In this document: in pieces, positions 49,378 through 58,212 of the stretch
How the letters are laid out: every line of letters begins with the position of its first letter
How positions within the stretch are numbered: position 1 is the stretch's first letter
Source of the DNA: Psychromonas sp. CNPT3
Lineage (GTDB): Bacteria; Pseudomonadota; Gammaproteobacteria; Enterobacterales; Psychromonadaceae
Length of the DNA stretch: 64,000 bases
Reading direction: 5' to 3'
Assembly: GCF_000153405.2 (NCBI RefSeq)
Contig: NC_020802.1
Span: forward strand, 1,507,883-1,571,882
Notes under the pieces: model-generated
What the model was told of the DNA's origin: nothing
The model's input: only the letters and a program-made list of their open reading frames with translations
Databases searched by the model: none
Program-made: the position numbers and the translations under genes

Positions 49378-49405
49378 AAGGTGCTCATTGAGCACCTTTT
49401 TTTTG
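49378..49405 (+). terminator. tpiA intrinsic terminator
   Basis: Stem AAAGGTGCTC / GAGCACCTTT with an ATT loop followed by T8. Confidence 0.95.
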
Positions 49406-49657
49406 TAGTTTTTTTACAAAAACACATATTTACCGCCAAAATCTCAACTAGAAATAAAAACAAAAGCATAAAATTATAATAATATAACGCGTTTTGATAT
49501 TTTTATTCTCCGACCTCTAACTACTTAAATTTATTCTCAAATATCGTCAAATCATCTATGCAAATAGCGTATTTAACGCTACTATCAAATAGGATTATTT
49601 TTTTAATAAACGTTTATTAATAACAATAATTCTATTACGATCATCACTGGAGAACAT

Positions 49658-50311
49658 ATGAATACCCCTTTAACGCAGAATTATACCCATACGCTTTCAG
49701 TTAATAAGGTGCTAAAAAACACCTATATTTTACTGGGCTTAACCTTAGCATTTTCAGCAATGACAGCGACGATCGCGACGCTTATCGGTATTGGTGCAGT
49801 GGCATCTTTAGTGTTAATGGTCATTGGATTTGCGCTATTATTTGTTGTATCTAAAACAGCTGATTCAAGTAAAGGCATTTTTTGGATATTTATGTTTACC
49901 GGCGTTCTTGGCGCATCTTTAGGTAATCTGCTTAATAATTACTTAGCGATGGAAAATGGTCCAGCCCTAATTTTACAAGCATTAGGCACCACAGCGCTTA
50001 TCTTTTTTGCACTTTCAGCTTACGTACTAACCTCTAAAAAAGACTTCTCTTTCATGGGTGGATTTTTAATGGCGGGCATGATAGCCGTGGTTATTGCGAT
50101 GATTGCTAATATCTTCTTACAGATCCCTCTTATGCAAGTGGTGATCAGTAGCGTCGTAGTATTAATTATGTCTGGTATGATCTTATTTGATACTAGCCGT
50201 ATTATTAACGGCGGAGAAACAAACTATATCCGTGCGACTGTTTCTCTTTATCTTAATTTATATAATATGTTTATTCATCTTCTTGTACTTTTAAATATCG
50301 TAGATGATTAA
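49658..50311 (+). CDS. Bax inhibitor-1/YccA family membrane protein
   Basis: 217 residues with seven hydrophobic helices and the BI-1 pattern: LTLAFSAMTATIA, SFMGGFLMAGMIAVV and the C-terminal MILFDTSRIINGGETNYIRATVSLYLNLYNMF (quoted in part). E. coli YccA of this family modulates FtsH. The upstream 250 bp is very AT-rich and probably holds the promoter. Confidence 0.92.
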   Translation: MNTPLTQNYTHTLSVNKVLKNTYILLGLTLAFSAMTATIATLIGIGAVASLVLMVIGFALLFVVSKTADSSKGIFWIFMFTGVLGASLGNLLNNYLAMENGPALILQALGTTALIFFALSAYVLTSKKDFSFMGGFLMAGMIAVVIAMIANIFLQIPLMQVVISSVVVLIMSGMILFDTSRIINGGETNYIRATVSLYLNLYNMFIHLLVLLNIVDD

Positions 50312-50329
50312 ACGCGCACTTTATAAATA

Positions 50330-50357
50330 AAAAAACGCACTCGGTGCGTTTTTTTTT
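50330..50357 (+). terminator. Intrinsic terminator after the BI-1 gene
   Basis: AAAAAAACGCAC / GTGCGTTTTTTT with a short TCG loop and a T9 run; works in both directions. Confidence 0.93.
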
Positions 50358-50422
50358 GCGTTGAAAACGTGAGCGCTAAACCCTGTCCCTTTATCTTTTG
50401 TCGTGACTGACAAGGCGTGGGG

Positions 50423-50662
50423 TCAAGACGTTGAAAAGCCTTTACTTTTGCAACTACGAGCCTGCTTTCTTAAAACGCGAACCTTCTCTCTTAAGCGCTC
50501 CCCCTTCTTCTCATTATAATTAACTCGCATATCTTTCTTCGTATCAGAAACCCTTTGATCAAGTTTAGAGCACGAATACTCGTTAACGTCGAAATGACTT
50601 CCGGCAGTGACGGTCATTGGAACGATTAGAAAACCGAGTATTAAAATTGTTTTTTTAACATA
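50423..50662 (-). pseudogene. Small secreted protein gene with a frameshift in a poly-A tract
   Basis: The readable part from ATG 50617 gives 64 residues (MTVTAGSHFDVNEYSCSKLD...CKSKGFSTS), charged, with two Cys. The frame stays open upstream, reading KKTILILGFLIVP, a signal-peptide core, but has no start codon. An ATG with AAGGATTTATT upstream (about 50660) begins ATG TTA followed by A runs in the wrong frame. One extra A in the seven-A tract would give MLKKTILILGFLIVPMTVTAG, a perfect signal peptide. It is therefore a one-base frameshift, a slippage-decoded gene or a sequencing error. Function unknown. Confidence 0.6.
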
Positions 50663-50812
50663 ATAAATCCTTTTATAGCGAAAAATAACACGTTATTTTT
50701 TGTGCGTTAAATGGCTTGTTATAAAGTTGGCTTAGATAAATTTAACCCTCACTTTTTGATTCTTTGTTTATAAATAGTATCGAAACTAGTTATATCAAAT
50801 CACCTTGTAGGA

Positions 50813-50992
50813 CTAACCCATTATTAGACAGCATTAGACTGCATTAGCATTAATACACATCCAATAATGACTTCTTAGTTTATTTGATAACACAAAAACA
50901 TAGCAGCAAACAGAACACTGACATTTTTTCTTATGTATGTGTGATTTTTTTATGTTTAAATCGTGTTTTATTGTTATAGATACTTCTATAAA
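50813..50992. repeat. Cassette-type repeat, copy D (diverged, outside the array)
   Basis: Begins CTAAC and contains TTAGACTGCATT, TTAATACACATC, then ATGTTTAAA and TGTTATAGATACTTCTATAA in the same order as 54426-54610 and 63114-63290. Similarity is clear but much lower than among the array copies, and only the first 180 bp is present. The flanking 50663-50812 and 50993-51122 hold no gene I can support. Confidence 0.65.
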
Positions 50993-51122
50993 TGAACGTT
51001 AATCTTTAATATCACAGGTTTACGCTAAGTTAAAGTGAGTGATATTATTCATCGCTATCAGAGTAAAGACATGGCCCCATAGGCCCATTCACTCAAGTTT
51101 GAAAATGCGCTAAGTCATTTAT

Positions 51123-51479
51123 CTAAATATCATGCTCTTCTGCCCACTCTTTTAAGCGCGTTAAAATATCTAACGCAGTGCCACCGAACTCGGTGATCTC
51201 ATAAGAAACAGCAATCGGCCTATCGCTGATCACTTTACGAGTCACCAAACCTTGGCTTTCCAATTCTTTCAGACGTTGATCTACCATTTTTTTACTCGCC
51301 CCACCGAGCATTCTTGCTAAATCATTAAATCTAACGGGACCATCTTGCAGATGCCAAAGTATCGAGGCTTTCCACTTTCCGCCCAAAATACGCATCCCAC
51401 GCTCAACAGAGCAAGGTTCAACACAAGGATTTGTAACTTTTTTTTGACCGTTAGCCATTGTTTCTACTGTCGTTTTCAT
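51123..51479 (-). CDS. HxlR-family transcription regulator
   Basis: 118 residues from ATG 51479 (MKTTVETMANG), with GGTGAGTAAG upstream; a frame to 51536 is less likely. HxlR winged helix: CSVERGMRILGGKWKASILWHL, GASKKMVDQRLKELESQGLV and VSYEITEFG. The Cys pair CVEPC near residue 20 could be a redox or electrophile sensor. It is divergent from the aldehyde dehydrogenase gene, its likely target. Confidence 0.92.
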   Translation of the reverse strand: MKTTVETMANGQKKVTNPCVEPCSVERGMRILGGKWKASILWHLQDGPVRFNDLARMLGGASKKMVDQRLKELESQGLVTRKVISDRPIAVSYEITEFGGTALDILTRLKEWAEEHDI

Positions 51480-51588
51480 CTTACTCACCGTGGTTACTAA
51501 AAGTATACTGGTTGCTTTTATATCCCAGTGTATCAAAATATGCTAAATACACACATTTATATTTACAGCCAATGAGGAAGTCCCCCCT

Positions 51589-52923
51589 ATGTCAACGTTA
51601 ACGTCTTATGATCCCATCACCCGAGAAGCTATCGGTACCGTTGCAATAACAACGCCAGAACAAATACCGGCATTAGTCGCCTCCTCACGCAAAGCGCAGA
51701 AAAATTGGGGTGCATTATCATTAACTCAACGTCAGCAGTTAGTGACGCAGGCATACCAACATTTAGAGTCAGTACAAGATCAACTTGCGATATTGATCAG
51801 CCAAGAAATGGGAAAAGACTACCAACGCGCCACTTATGAAGCGGGCGGCACAATACAAAGTGGCGCTTACTTTGCACAAGAAATCGCAGAGGCATTGAGC
51901 ACTGAAAAAGTCGATAGAAGCACTGAATTACAATATCGACCACTGGGTGTGGTCGCTGTCATTTCGCCTTGGAACTACCCATTAGCAATGGCGAATAATT
52001 TAATTATGCCGGCATTAATGGCAGGTAATAGTGTCGTTTTAAAACCGTCAGAAGAAACGCCACTTGTTGCTGAGCTTTTTGTAAATACGTTAAACGAAAT
52101 TTTGCCTGAAAACGTATTACAACTTGCTCAAGGCGACAAACAGACGGGACAAGCATTGGTTAGCAGTGATATCAATATGGTTGCGTTTACAGGCTCGATG
52201 GCGACAGGTAAACATATTATGGCGAGTGCCGCGCCAGGTTTAAAACGTTTAGTCATGGAGCTTGGTGGTAATGATCCCATGATAGTGATGGCCAGCGCTA
52301 ATATTGATGCTGCCGTACAATTTGCCGTTGGCAGCTCTTTTGAAAATGCGGGACAAATGTGTACATCAACAGAGCGTATTTATGTTGATGCACGTATTGC
52401 CGATGAGTTTGAGCGTAAAGTGGTTGCATTAGCGGGTCGTTATCAAGTGGGTCCATGGGATCAAGCTAACGTTAATATTGGTCCTATCGTTAACCAGAAG
52501 CAGCATGAAAATATAGTGGCACAATTAAAAGATGCAACGCAAAAAGGCGCGCAACTATTACTTGGGCGAGATGAGTATGCTTTGCCTTTTATTCAACCCA
52601 CTGTGATCACAGGTATGACGCCGGATATGCTCTTAGAGCAAGTTGAAACGTTTGCCCCTGTTATTGCTATCAGTCACTTTAAATCCATTAATGAGGCCAT
52701 TACGCGCGCAAATGATAGCCCTTACGGATTGGGTGCGGTTGTTTTCGGTGGTCAGGGTGCAAATTCTGTTGCTGAGCAACTTGAAGCTGGCATGGTTGCG
52801 GTCAATCAAGGCGTCGGTGGTGGTAATGCTCCTTGGGTGGGTGCGAAGCAAAGTGGCTTTGGTTTTCATGGCACGGCATCTGGGCATCGTCAGTTTGCAC
52901 AAGTGCGCGTGATCAGTAAATAA
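51589..52923 (+). CDS. NAD(P)-dependent aldehyde dehydrogenase (succinate-semialdehyde type)
   Basis: 444 residues, a little short for the family. PWNYPLAMANNLIMPALMAGN is the cofactor fold region (split: PWNYPLAM and LMAGN), FTGSMATGKHIM the NAD loop, LELGGNDPMIV holds the catalytic Glu and GQMCTSTERI the catalytic Cys. The substrate is not determined; relatives act on succinate semialdehyde. It forms an operon with the oxygenase after it. Confidence 0.9.
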   Translation: MSTLTSYDPITREAIGTVAITTPEQIPALVASSRKAQKNWGALSLTQRQQLVTQAYQHLESVQDQLAILISQEMGKDYQRATYEAGGTIQSGAYFAQEIAEALSTEKVDRSTELQYRPLGVVAVISPWNYPLAMANNLIMPALMAGNSVVLKPSEETPLVAELFVNTLNEILPENVLQLAQGDKQTGQALVSSDINMVAFTGSMATGKHIMASAAPGLKRLVMELGGNDPMIVMASANIDAAVQFAVGSSFENAGQMCTSTERIYVDARIADEFERKVVALAGRYQVGPWDQANVNIGPIVNQKQHENIVAQLKDATQKGAQLLLGRDEYALPFIQPTVITGMTPDMLLEQVETFAPVIAISHFKSINEAITRANDSPYGLGAVVFGGQGANSVAEQLEAGMVAVNQGVGGGNAPWVGAKQSGFGFHGTASGHRQFAQVRVISK

Positions 52924-52947
52924 CAGCGTTTTATAAAAATAAGGATA

Positions 52948-53739
52948 ATGTCAAATATCATGAATAAATCATCTCAACACAGTGATTATTTTGTTGCAGC
53001 CTATGAAGCTGGCGCAGAGCACCCAGCATTACCAACTTGGGCAAATAATAAGGCGAATATCGCTGAATTATCTGAAGCATCTACTCAAAAAGTCACTAAA
53101 AAAATAGTTTTGCAAGTACCTGGTGCATTTCAACTGCTCAATGTATTTTCAAAAAATGAGTGCGAACGCCTGATCACGTTAAGTGAATCAATGGGATACT
53201 TAGCAGATGCTGCCGTGTCACTGCCTCGGGATGTACGTCATAATGACAGTTTAACTTGGGTTGTGGATCAACAGACAGATAAGATCATGTGGGATCGGAT
53301 CAAGCATTTAATGGTTGACGATCAAGGTATCTTCGAGGGGAAGCGAGCGCTGGGATTAAACGCCCGTTTTCGTTTTTATCGTTACAAAAAAGGCGATTAT
53401 TTCAAACCGCATTCCGATGGCTCTTGGCCTGGTAGCCGAGTTATTAATGATCAGTTAGTTGCCGATGCTTATGGTGATCGCTTTAGTCAAATGACCTTTT
53501 TAATATTGCTAACGGACGACTTTGAAGGCGGTGCGACACGATTTTTAGTGAATGCAGACGACCCAAGCCAACCTGCACGTCGTGGTGATAATGTTAAAGA
53601 AATTGATGTCCGCACGCCAGCAGGCTCAGTACTTTGCTTTCCGCATGGAATGCATTATTTGCACTGTATACATAGTTCAGAGCCAATAAGCAAAGGGGTG
53701 AAATATATTATCCGCACGGATGTCTTATTTGAGTTGTAA
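52948..53739 (+). CDS. 2-oxoglutarate/Fe(II)-dependent oxygenase (prolyl-4-hydroxylase-like)
   Basis: 263 residues. Fe ligands HSD in FKPHSDGSWPG and the distal His in MHYLHCIHSSEP, followed by the 2-oxoglutarate-binding basic residue in GVKYIIRTDV. FEGGATRFL is the typical strand between them. The ribosome site is AAGGATA before ATG 52948. It lies 24 bp after the aldehyde dehydrogenase gene. The substrate is unknown; coupling suggests that an oxidised product is passed to the dehydrogenase, or the reverse. Confidence 0.85.
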   Translation: MSNIMNKSSQHSDYFVAAYEAGAEHPALPTWANNKANIAELSEASTQKVTKKIVLQVPGAFQLLNVFSKNECERLITLSESMGYLADAAVSLPRDVRHNDSLTWVVDQQTDKIMWDRIKHLMVDDQGIFEGKRALGLNARFRFYRYKKGDYFKPHSDGSWPGSRVINDQLVADAYGDRFSQMTFLILLTDDFEGGATRFLVNADDPSQPARRGDNVKEIDVRTPAGSVLCFPHGMHYLHCIHSSEPISKGVKYIIRTDVLFEL

Positions 53740-53782
53740 CAAACTGTATTTCTTTTCCAGCTAAGACGGATAAAGAAGGCAA

Positions 53783-53832
53783 GTTTAGGTCAGATAGATC
53801 AGGTTTTTAATCCTGATCCCTCTGACCTAAAC
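53783..53832 (+). terminator. Two-tier stem-loop after the oxygenase gene
   Basis: GTTTAGGTCAGA (53783-53794) pairs with TCTGACCTAAAC (53821-53832). Inside it ATCAGG pairs with CCTGAT around TTTTTAAT. It lies 43 bp after the stop and probably ends the aldehyde dehydrogenase operon. Confidence 0.75.
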
Positions 53833-53893
53833 ACTTCATTTGATAAATAATTATCACGATGCTTTTTATAAATGAATCTTGCATGTGTTAAAT

Positions 53894-53924
53894 AGATTAA
53901 AGATTAAAGATTCAAGATTAAAGA
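53894..53924. repeat. Short tandem repeat AGATTAAA
   Basis: Four near-perfect 8-base units (agattaaa, agattaaa, gattcaa, gattaaag). Just after it, at 53953-53975, GCCGGCC and GGCCGG form a small hairpin. No gene is present in 53833-54017. Confidence 0.6.
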
Positions 53925-54017
53925 CAGAACATCACGGCAACGAGTGCTACTAAGCCGGCCTATTCTTGGCCGGTTAATCATCCCAATACCATTAAATTTA
54001 GTTTTATTAATAATACA

Positions 54018-54119
54018 GCTAACGCCACAAACACTGGTGGCGTACTGGCACTTTTTTGTGCCTTTGTTTTTTGCAAAAAACAGGACAGTTTTAGCCGTCC
54101 AGTGATTTGACTTGTTAGC
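54018..54119 (-). other. attC site at the distal end of the cassette array
   Basis: GCTAAC at 54018 and GTTAGC at 54114-54119 are complementary core boxes 102 bp apart. Inside are partly complementary arms, including CACTGG/CCAGTG and GGCAC/GTGCC. The gene at 54122 ends three bases beyond it, as a cassette gene should. The right arm (GTCCAGTGATTTGACTTGT) recurs exactly in the site broken by the IS110 element at 60252. Nothing integron-like lies to the left except a short AT-rich match to the repeat end. Confidence 0.8.
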
Positions 54120-54121
54120 AA

Positions 54122-54391
54122 TTATTTATATGCATAGCCACCGTTTGGCTTTACAAATGCGTTTGCTACATTATCAGCTTCATTTCGCTCTTCAGCCGAA
54201 TCATGAGTACTCCATATACTTTTAATTAATTTATATGTCCCACGACCACCTTTATATTTAGATCCATAGCTAGTGCGAAAACCATTTCGATTAAGGTGTA
54301 CAGCTAACTCTTCACCAGACATTACTTTGCCTTGATTACTTAGAAATGTAGCAAGATCCGAAATATATTTTTTTTTGATGTCCATATTCAT
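54122..54391 (-). CDS. Hypothetical cassette protein
   Basis: 89 residues beginning MNMDIKKKYISDLATFLSNQ; the middle GEELAVHLNRNGFRTSYGSKY and the end AFVKPNGGYAYK resemble small conserved proteins seen in integron cassettes. There is no signal peptide or membrane helix. The helical N-terminal part looks like a degenerate helix-turn-helix. Function unknown. It is the last cassette of the array, three bases from its attC. Confidence 0.8.
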   Translation of the reverse strand: MNMDIKKKYISDLATFLSNQGKVMSGEELAVHLNRNGFRTSYGSKYKGGRGTYKLIKSIWSTHDSAEERNEADNVANAFVKPNGGYAYK

Positions 54392-54425
54392 ATCCTAATT
54401 ATTCGTAATGTAAATTTACAAGATT

Positions 54426-54833
54426 GCTAACAGTGTATTAGACTGCATTCTTACTAATACACATCTAACAATTACTTATAGTTCATTTAATAGCATAAAA
54501 ATACACTAATAAACAGCATGTTGGCGTTATTCGTTAATGAGTGAGTGATATTTTTATATGTTTTAAGTGAGTTCTGTTGTTATAGGGGTCTCTATAAGTA
54601 CAGATTTGATAAAAAGTATTGCTTTTTTACAGAGAGTTACACTTTTTTTGATGTGGAAGTAATGCATTTACTGCACTAAAAAAACAAAAAAATAACAATT
54701 TAAGACAAACGAAAATTAACCTGTATATAAACACAGGTTAATTTCAGAGCGCGTAAAATCATCACTTTTATGGCGTATTACATTATTTTTGGCGTGTTAT
54801 AAGGCTAAAGTTGTTAGAAAGTGACTTTTTATA
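54426..54833. repeat. ORF-less cassette-type repeat, copy A
   Basis: Starts GCTAACAGTGTATTAGACTG. It matches copy C (63114-63557) over about 400 bp and copy B (58395-58676) over its second half. The hairpin at 54713-54744 is a perfect 12-bp stem AAATTAACCTGT / ACAGGTTAATTT. There is no convincing coding frame. Its right end is replaced by unrelated sequence and an IS30 remnant. Confidence 0.85.
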
Positions 54834-54930
54834 TCTTAGATTCAAATAATAAGTGCATAACTTGAATAGGTGGGAAAAGTGGCCAGCTGAATATATGCTA
54901 ATCGTTTTTTTCCAGCAAGGGATTGTATTC

Positions 54931-55041
54931 ATGAAAACATATAAATATGAGCTAAGATGCCAGATTTGTGCTTTAAATAAAACAAAGTTGAGTCAAAATA
55001 AAATGGCGCGACAGTTAAACGCCAGCCAAGCTAATGGCTGA
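54931..55041 (+). pseudogene. IS30-family transposase N-terminal fragment
   Basis: ATG 54931 opens MKTYKYELRCQICALNKTKL then SQNKMARQLNASQANG and a stop. This resembles the first 35 residues of IS30-type transposases, where a helix-turn-helix (..LTQ.EIAKQL.VS..TISREL) follows. The rest is missing. Low-level support. Confidence 0.5.
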
Positions 55042-55082
55042 ACATATGGTAACTGCACTTCAATGTTGAATCTGCCCCTTAA

Positions 55083-55119
55083 AATGTCACATCTTTAATT
55101 CATTTAAAAATGTGACGTT
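55083..55119 (-). terminator. Hairpin after the repeat-lipoprotein gene
   Basis: AATGTCACAT (55083-55092) and ATGTGACGTT (55110-55119) pair over 10 positions, one a wobble. It lies about 33 bp beyond the stop of the lipoprotein gene on the minus strand. Confidence 0.5.
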
Positions 55120-55151
55120 AAAATTGACTTTATAACACTGATTTTAGCTTA

Positions 55152-57884
55152 CTAATCTGGAAGCAAAATCGCCGCGAAAGCACGGTCATTTCCAGTTATG
55201 GATTTAACATTATGGAGTTTTTCTTGCACGAAACTACTGTCCCCGCCATCGTCATCGTTACCCCATGTAACAACGTCGCCATTCTCTGTTATTGCGGCGA
55301 AAGCATGGTCCGTTGCAGAGATGGACACAATGTTATGAAGTTCAGATAGCACTAAACCGCTGTCCCCACCATAGCGAAAGGCTCCCCATGTAACAACGTT
55401 GCCATCCTCTGTTATTGCTGCGAAAGCACCGCTAGACGCAGATATAGATACAATATGATGAAGTTCTGTTTGCACTGAAGAGCTGTCACCACCATAGCGA
55501 GGCGTGCCCCATGTAACAACGTTGCCGTCCTCTGTTATTATGGCAAAAGCATAGTCTGTCGCAGATATGGCTGCAATCTTAGGAAGTCCAATTGGCGCGG
55601 AGCCGCCATAGTCAGCACTACCCCATGTAACAACATCGTCATCCTCTGTTATTGCAGCGAAAGCTCTGCCCGACGCAGATATGAATTTAATGTGATGAAG
55701 ACTATCTTTCACTGAAGTACTGTTACCTCCCGAGTTAGGGTTGCCCCATGTAACAACGTCGCCATTCTCTGTTATTGCGGCGAAAGCATGATCCGTTGCA
55801 GAGATGGACACAATGTTATGAAGTTCAGATAGCACTGAACCGCCGTCACCCCCATAGCGAGAGGCTCCCCATGTAACAACGTTGCCATCCTCTGTTATTG
55901 CTGCGAAAGCGCCGTACGACGCAGATATGGCTGCAATCTTAGGAAGCCCAGTTGGCGCGGAGCCGCCATAATCTGCACTACCCCATGTAACAACGCTGGC
56001 ATTCTTTGTTATTGCGGCAAAAGCATAGTTTGTCCCCGATATGGACACAATGTTCTGAAGTTTATCTTGCACTAAATCGCTGTCACCGCCTAAAGTTTCA
56101 TCACCCCATGTAACAACGTTGTCATCCTCTGTTATGGCGGCGAAAGCACCGCCAGACACAGATATAGACACAATATGATGAAGTTCTTTTTGCACTGAAG
56201 AGCTGTCACCGCCATAACCATAGGCTTCGCCTCCCCATGTAACAGTAGATATAGGGTTGCCAACGCGAACTGTAATTGTGTCTATTTCATTCGCAAGAGT
56301 ACCTTTGCCTGTGGCGGTGATCAAAAGTGTGCTTCCTGGCTCTATACCCGACGCATTCAACATCCCCTCATAAGTGATCGTAGCTTTGGGATCATTTGTG
56401 CTCCAATTAAGATAGAATATATCATCGTCACCATCGAGTGTTGAGAGCATTGAATCACTCAACTCAGCTTCAACCTCAAGTTGGGTTGGCGTGTCTATAT
56501 CGAGAAATTGATCATCAGAGCTGTCCCCATCGATCTTGATGATCAACGAATTAACAGTAACGATTTCATCAGAAATTATCACTGTTATTGTATCCACTTC
56601 CCCCTTTAAAGTTCCTTTTCCGGTAGCGGTGATCACTATTTCCGTACCTGTGGGAATACTCGTGGTATGTAACATACCTTCATCCGTGATAGTGGCATTG
56701 GAATTATCGGTACTCCAATAAATATAAGCCGTATCATCGTCACCATCCAATGTTGACAGTGTAGAATCACTCAACGTTGCTTTAATTTCAAGCTGAGTTG
56801 GTATGCCTAAAATGACCGATTGGCCATCGGAACTATCTCCATCAATATTAATCATCAATGAACCGGCCATAATAATTTCATCAGAAATAATCACACGGAT
56901 CGTGTCACTTTCACCATTCAGAGTCCTCTTTCCGGTGGCCGTGATCAAAATTTCAGTTCCCGGGATAATACCTGTCGTGTATAACATACCTTCGTCCGTG
57001 ATAGTGGCATTGGTATTATTTGTGTTCCAATTAATATAGGTCGAATCATCTTCACCATCCAATGTAGACAGTGTTGAATCGCTCATAGTTGCTTTAACTT
57101 CAAGTTGAGTTGGTATACCTAAAATGACGGATTGGCCATCGGAACTATCACCGTCAATATTAATGATCAATGAACCTGCCACGACCACTTCATCAGAAAT
57201 TATCACTGTTATAGTATCAACTTCTCCTTCAAGCTTTCCTTTTCCCTCGGTCGTTAATATAATTTCAGTACCCGGAGCAATACCAGTGGTATGCAGCATA
57301 CCTTCCTCTGTTATCGTCGCGTTTGCATTATTCGTAGTCCAACTCAGATATGTAGCATCATCTTCGCTACTCAATGAGGATAACGTTGAATTGTCAGTAA
57401 AATGGGCTTTTACTTCCAGTTGCGTTGGAATTCCTAAAATGACGGATTGACCATCTGCAGTATTACCGTCAATATTAATAGTCAGTGAGCCTGATTCGAC
57501 GACACTGTTTGTCACCTTCACATTACCCGAATCAGAAAATATTTTACCTTCGTGTTGACTCGTAGCCGTAATAACAGACGTTCCTTCTTTTATAGTGGTC
57601 ACCAAACCCTTGGTGTTGACGGTTGCGACACTCACATCTGACGATGACCAAATTAAATCATATTCACCTGTTACATCAAGCACGCTGTCACTAATCAGCT
57701 CTACTTTGGCTTCCTTCTGCCTCGTAAACCCCGCTGGTAATATCGTATTTTTAGGCGTGACCACGAGTTTGATCTTTGTTTGAGATGTTTGTGTTGGAGC
57801 ACTTAATAGACTAGTGTCACCATTATTACAGCCCGTTAATAATATGGAGAATGCACACAAGCATGCAAATATATATTTTTTCAT
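55152..57884 (-). CDS. Lipoprotein with bacterial Ig-like repeats and RCC1-like repeats
   Basis: 910 residues. Lipoprotein signal MKKYIFACLCAFSILLTGC with lipobox LTGC. Residues about 35-130 form a BIG_2 Ig-like domain (AKVELISDSV ... GLVTTIKEGTSVITATS). Four repeats of about 105 residues follow (units starting GSLxINIDGxSxDGQ and ending DTITVIISDE). From about residue 545 to the end come nine RCC1-like units of about 40-48 residues, each with a VVTWG...GGDSS...L..I.SISA...AFAAITEDG pattern. It is a surface-exposed, probable binding or adhesion protein. Its ATG overlaps the stop of an OmpA-like fragment. It is very large for an integron cassette gene. Confidence 0.85.
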   Translation of the reverse strand: MKKYIFACLCAFSILLTGCNNGDTSLLSAPTQTSQTKIKLVVTPKNTILPAGFTRQKEAKVELISDSVLDVTGEYDLIWSSSDVSVATVNTKGLVTTIKEGTSVITATSQHEGKIFSDSGNVKVTNSVVESGSLTINIDGNTADGQSVILGIPTQLEVKAHFTDNSTLSSLSSEDDATYLSWTTNNANATITEEGMLHTTGIAPGTEIILTTEGKGKLEGEVDTITVIISDEVVVAGSLIINIDGDSSDGQSVILGIPTQLEVKATMSDSTLSTLDGEDDSTYINWNTNNTNATITDEGMLYTTGIIPGTEILITATGKRTLNGESDTIRVIISDEIIMAGSLMINIDGDSSDGQSVILGIPTQLEIKATLSDSTLSTLDGDDDTAYIYWSTDNSNATITDEGMLHTTSIPTGTEIVITATGKGTLKGEVDTITVIISDEIVTVNSLIIKIDGDSSDDQFLDIDTPTQLEVEAELSDSMLSTLDGDDDIFYLNWSTNDPKATITYEGMLNASGIEPGSTLLITATGKGTLANEIDTITVRVGNPISTVTWGGEAYGYGGDSSSVQKELHHIVSISVSGGAFAAITEDDNVVTWGDETLGGDSDLVQDKLQNIVSISGTNYAFAAITKNASVVTWGSADYGGSAPTGLPKIAAISASYGAFAAITEDGNVVTWGASRYGGDGGSVLSELHNIVSISATDHAFAAITENGDVVTWGNPNSGGNSTSVKDSLHHIKFISASGRAFAAITEDDDVVTWGSADYGGSAPIGLPKIAAISATDYAFAIITEDGNVVTWGTPRYGGDSSSVQTELHHIVSISASSGAFAAITEDGNVVTWGAFRYGGDSGLVLSELHNIVSISATDHAFAAITENGDVVTWGNDDDGGDSSFVQEKLHNVKSITGNDRAFAAILLPD

Positions 57885-58212
57885 AAAATTAATTCCTTAT
57901 TTAGCAATTGATACTCACATCTCAAATGCCACTTTGACGATATTTTATAATTTAGATCTATGGCTGCTAGAGCATTAAGATCATGCGCGGATATTTTATC
58001 TCCTGATGAAAACTCTTTATCTATAAACTGATATCCCCCATACAAACCAAGCCCCAACGTTTTGTGATCACAAAACATGTCGTTATTGACACAAGAATTT
58101 TTAGCTTTGATCCTATTCGTTCCTTTAAATTTACAGTGTTCATGCTACTAGCTAATATATTCATGCTAATAAGACATGTAGAAGTTACAGTGATGAATTT
58201 ATATTTTGCCAT
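57881..58212 (-). pseudogene. Frameshifted small outer-membrane (OmpA-like) barrel gene
   Basis: The first frame from ATG 58212 gives a signal peptide (MAKYKFITVTSTCLISMNIL ASS). After a shift near 58135 the second frame reads KGTNRIKAKNSCVNNDMFC then DHKTLGLGLYGGYQFIDKEF, with LNALAAIDLNYKISSKWHLR and EYQLLNKEL at the end. The GLGLYGGYQF and alternating strands resemble an OmpA-type barrel. It is short, about 110 residues if rejoined. Its TGA overlaps the lipoprotein ATG (ATGA), so the two were translationally coupled. Confidence 0.6.

Noticed and set aside
53894-53924. Start of a CRISPR-like array
   Set aside because: The units are 8 bases, contiguous and without spacers; it is a simple tandem repeat.
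56536-57783. Plus-strand frames opposite the repeat lipoprotein
   Set aside because: They recur with the same period as the Ig-like repeats and are mirror translations of them.
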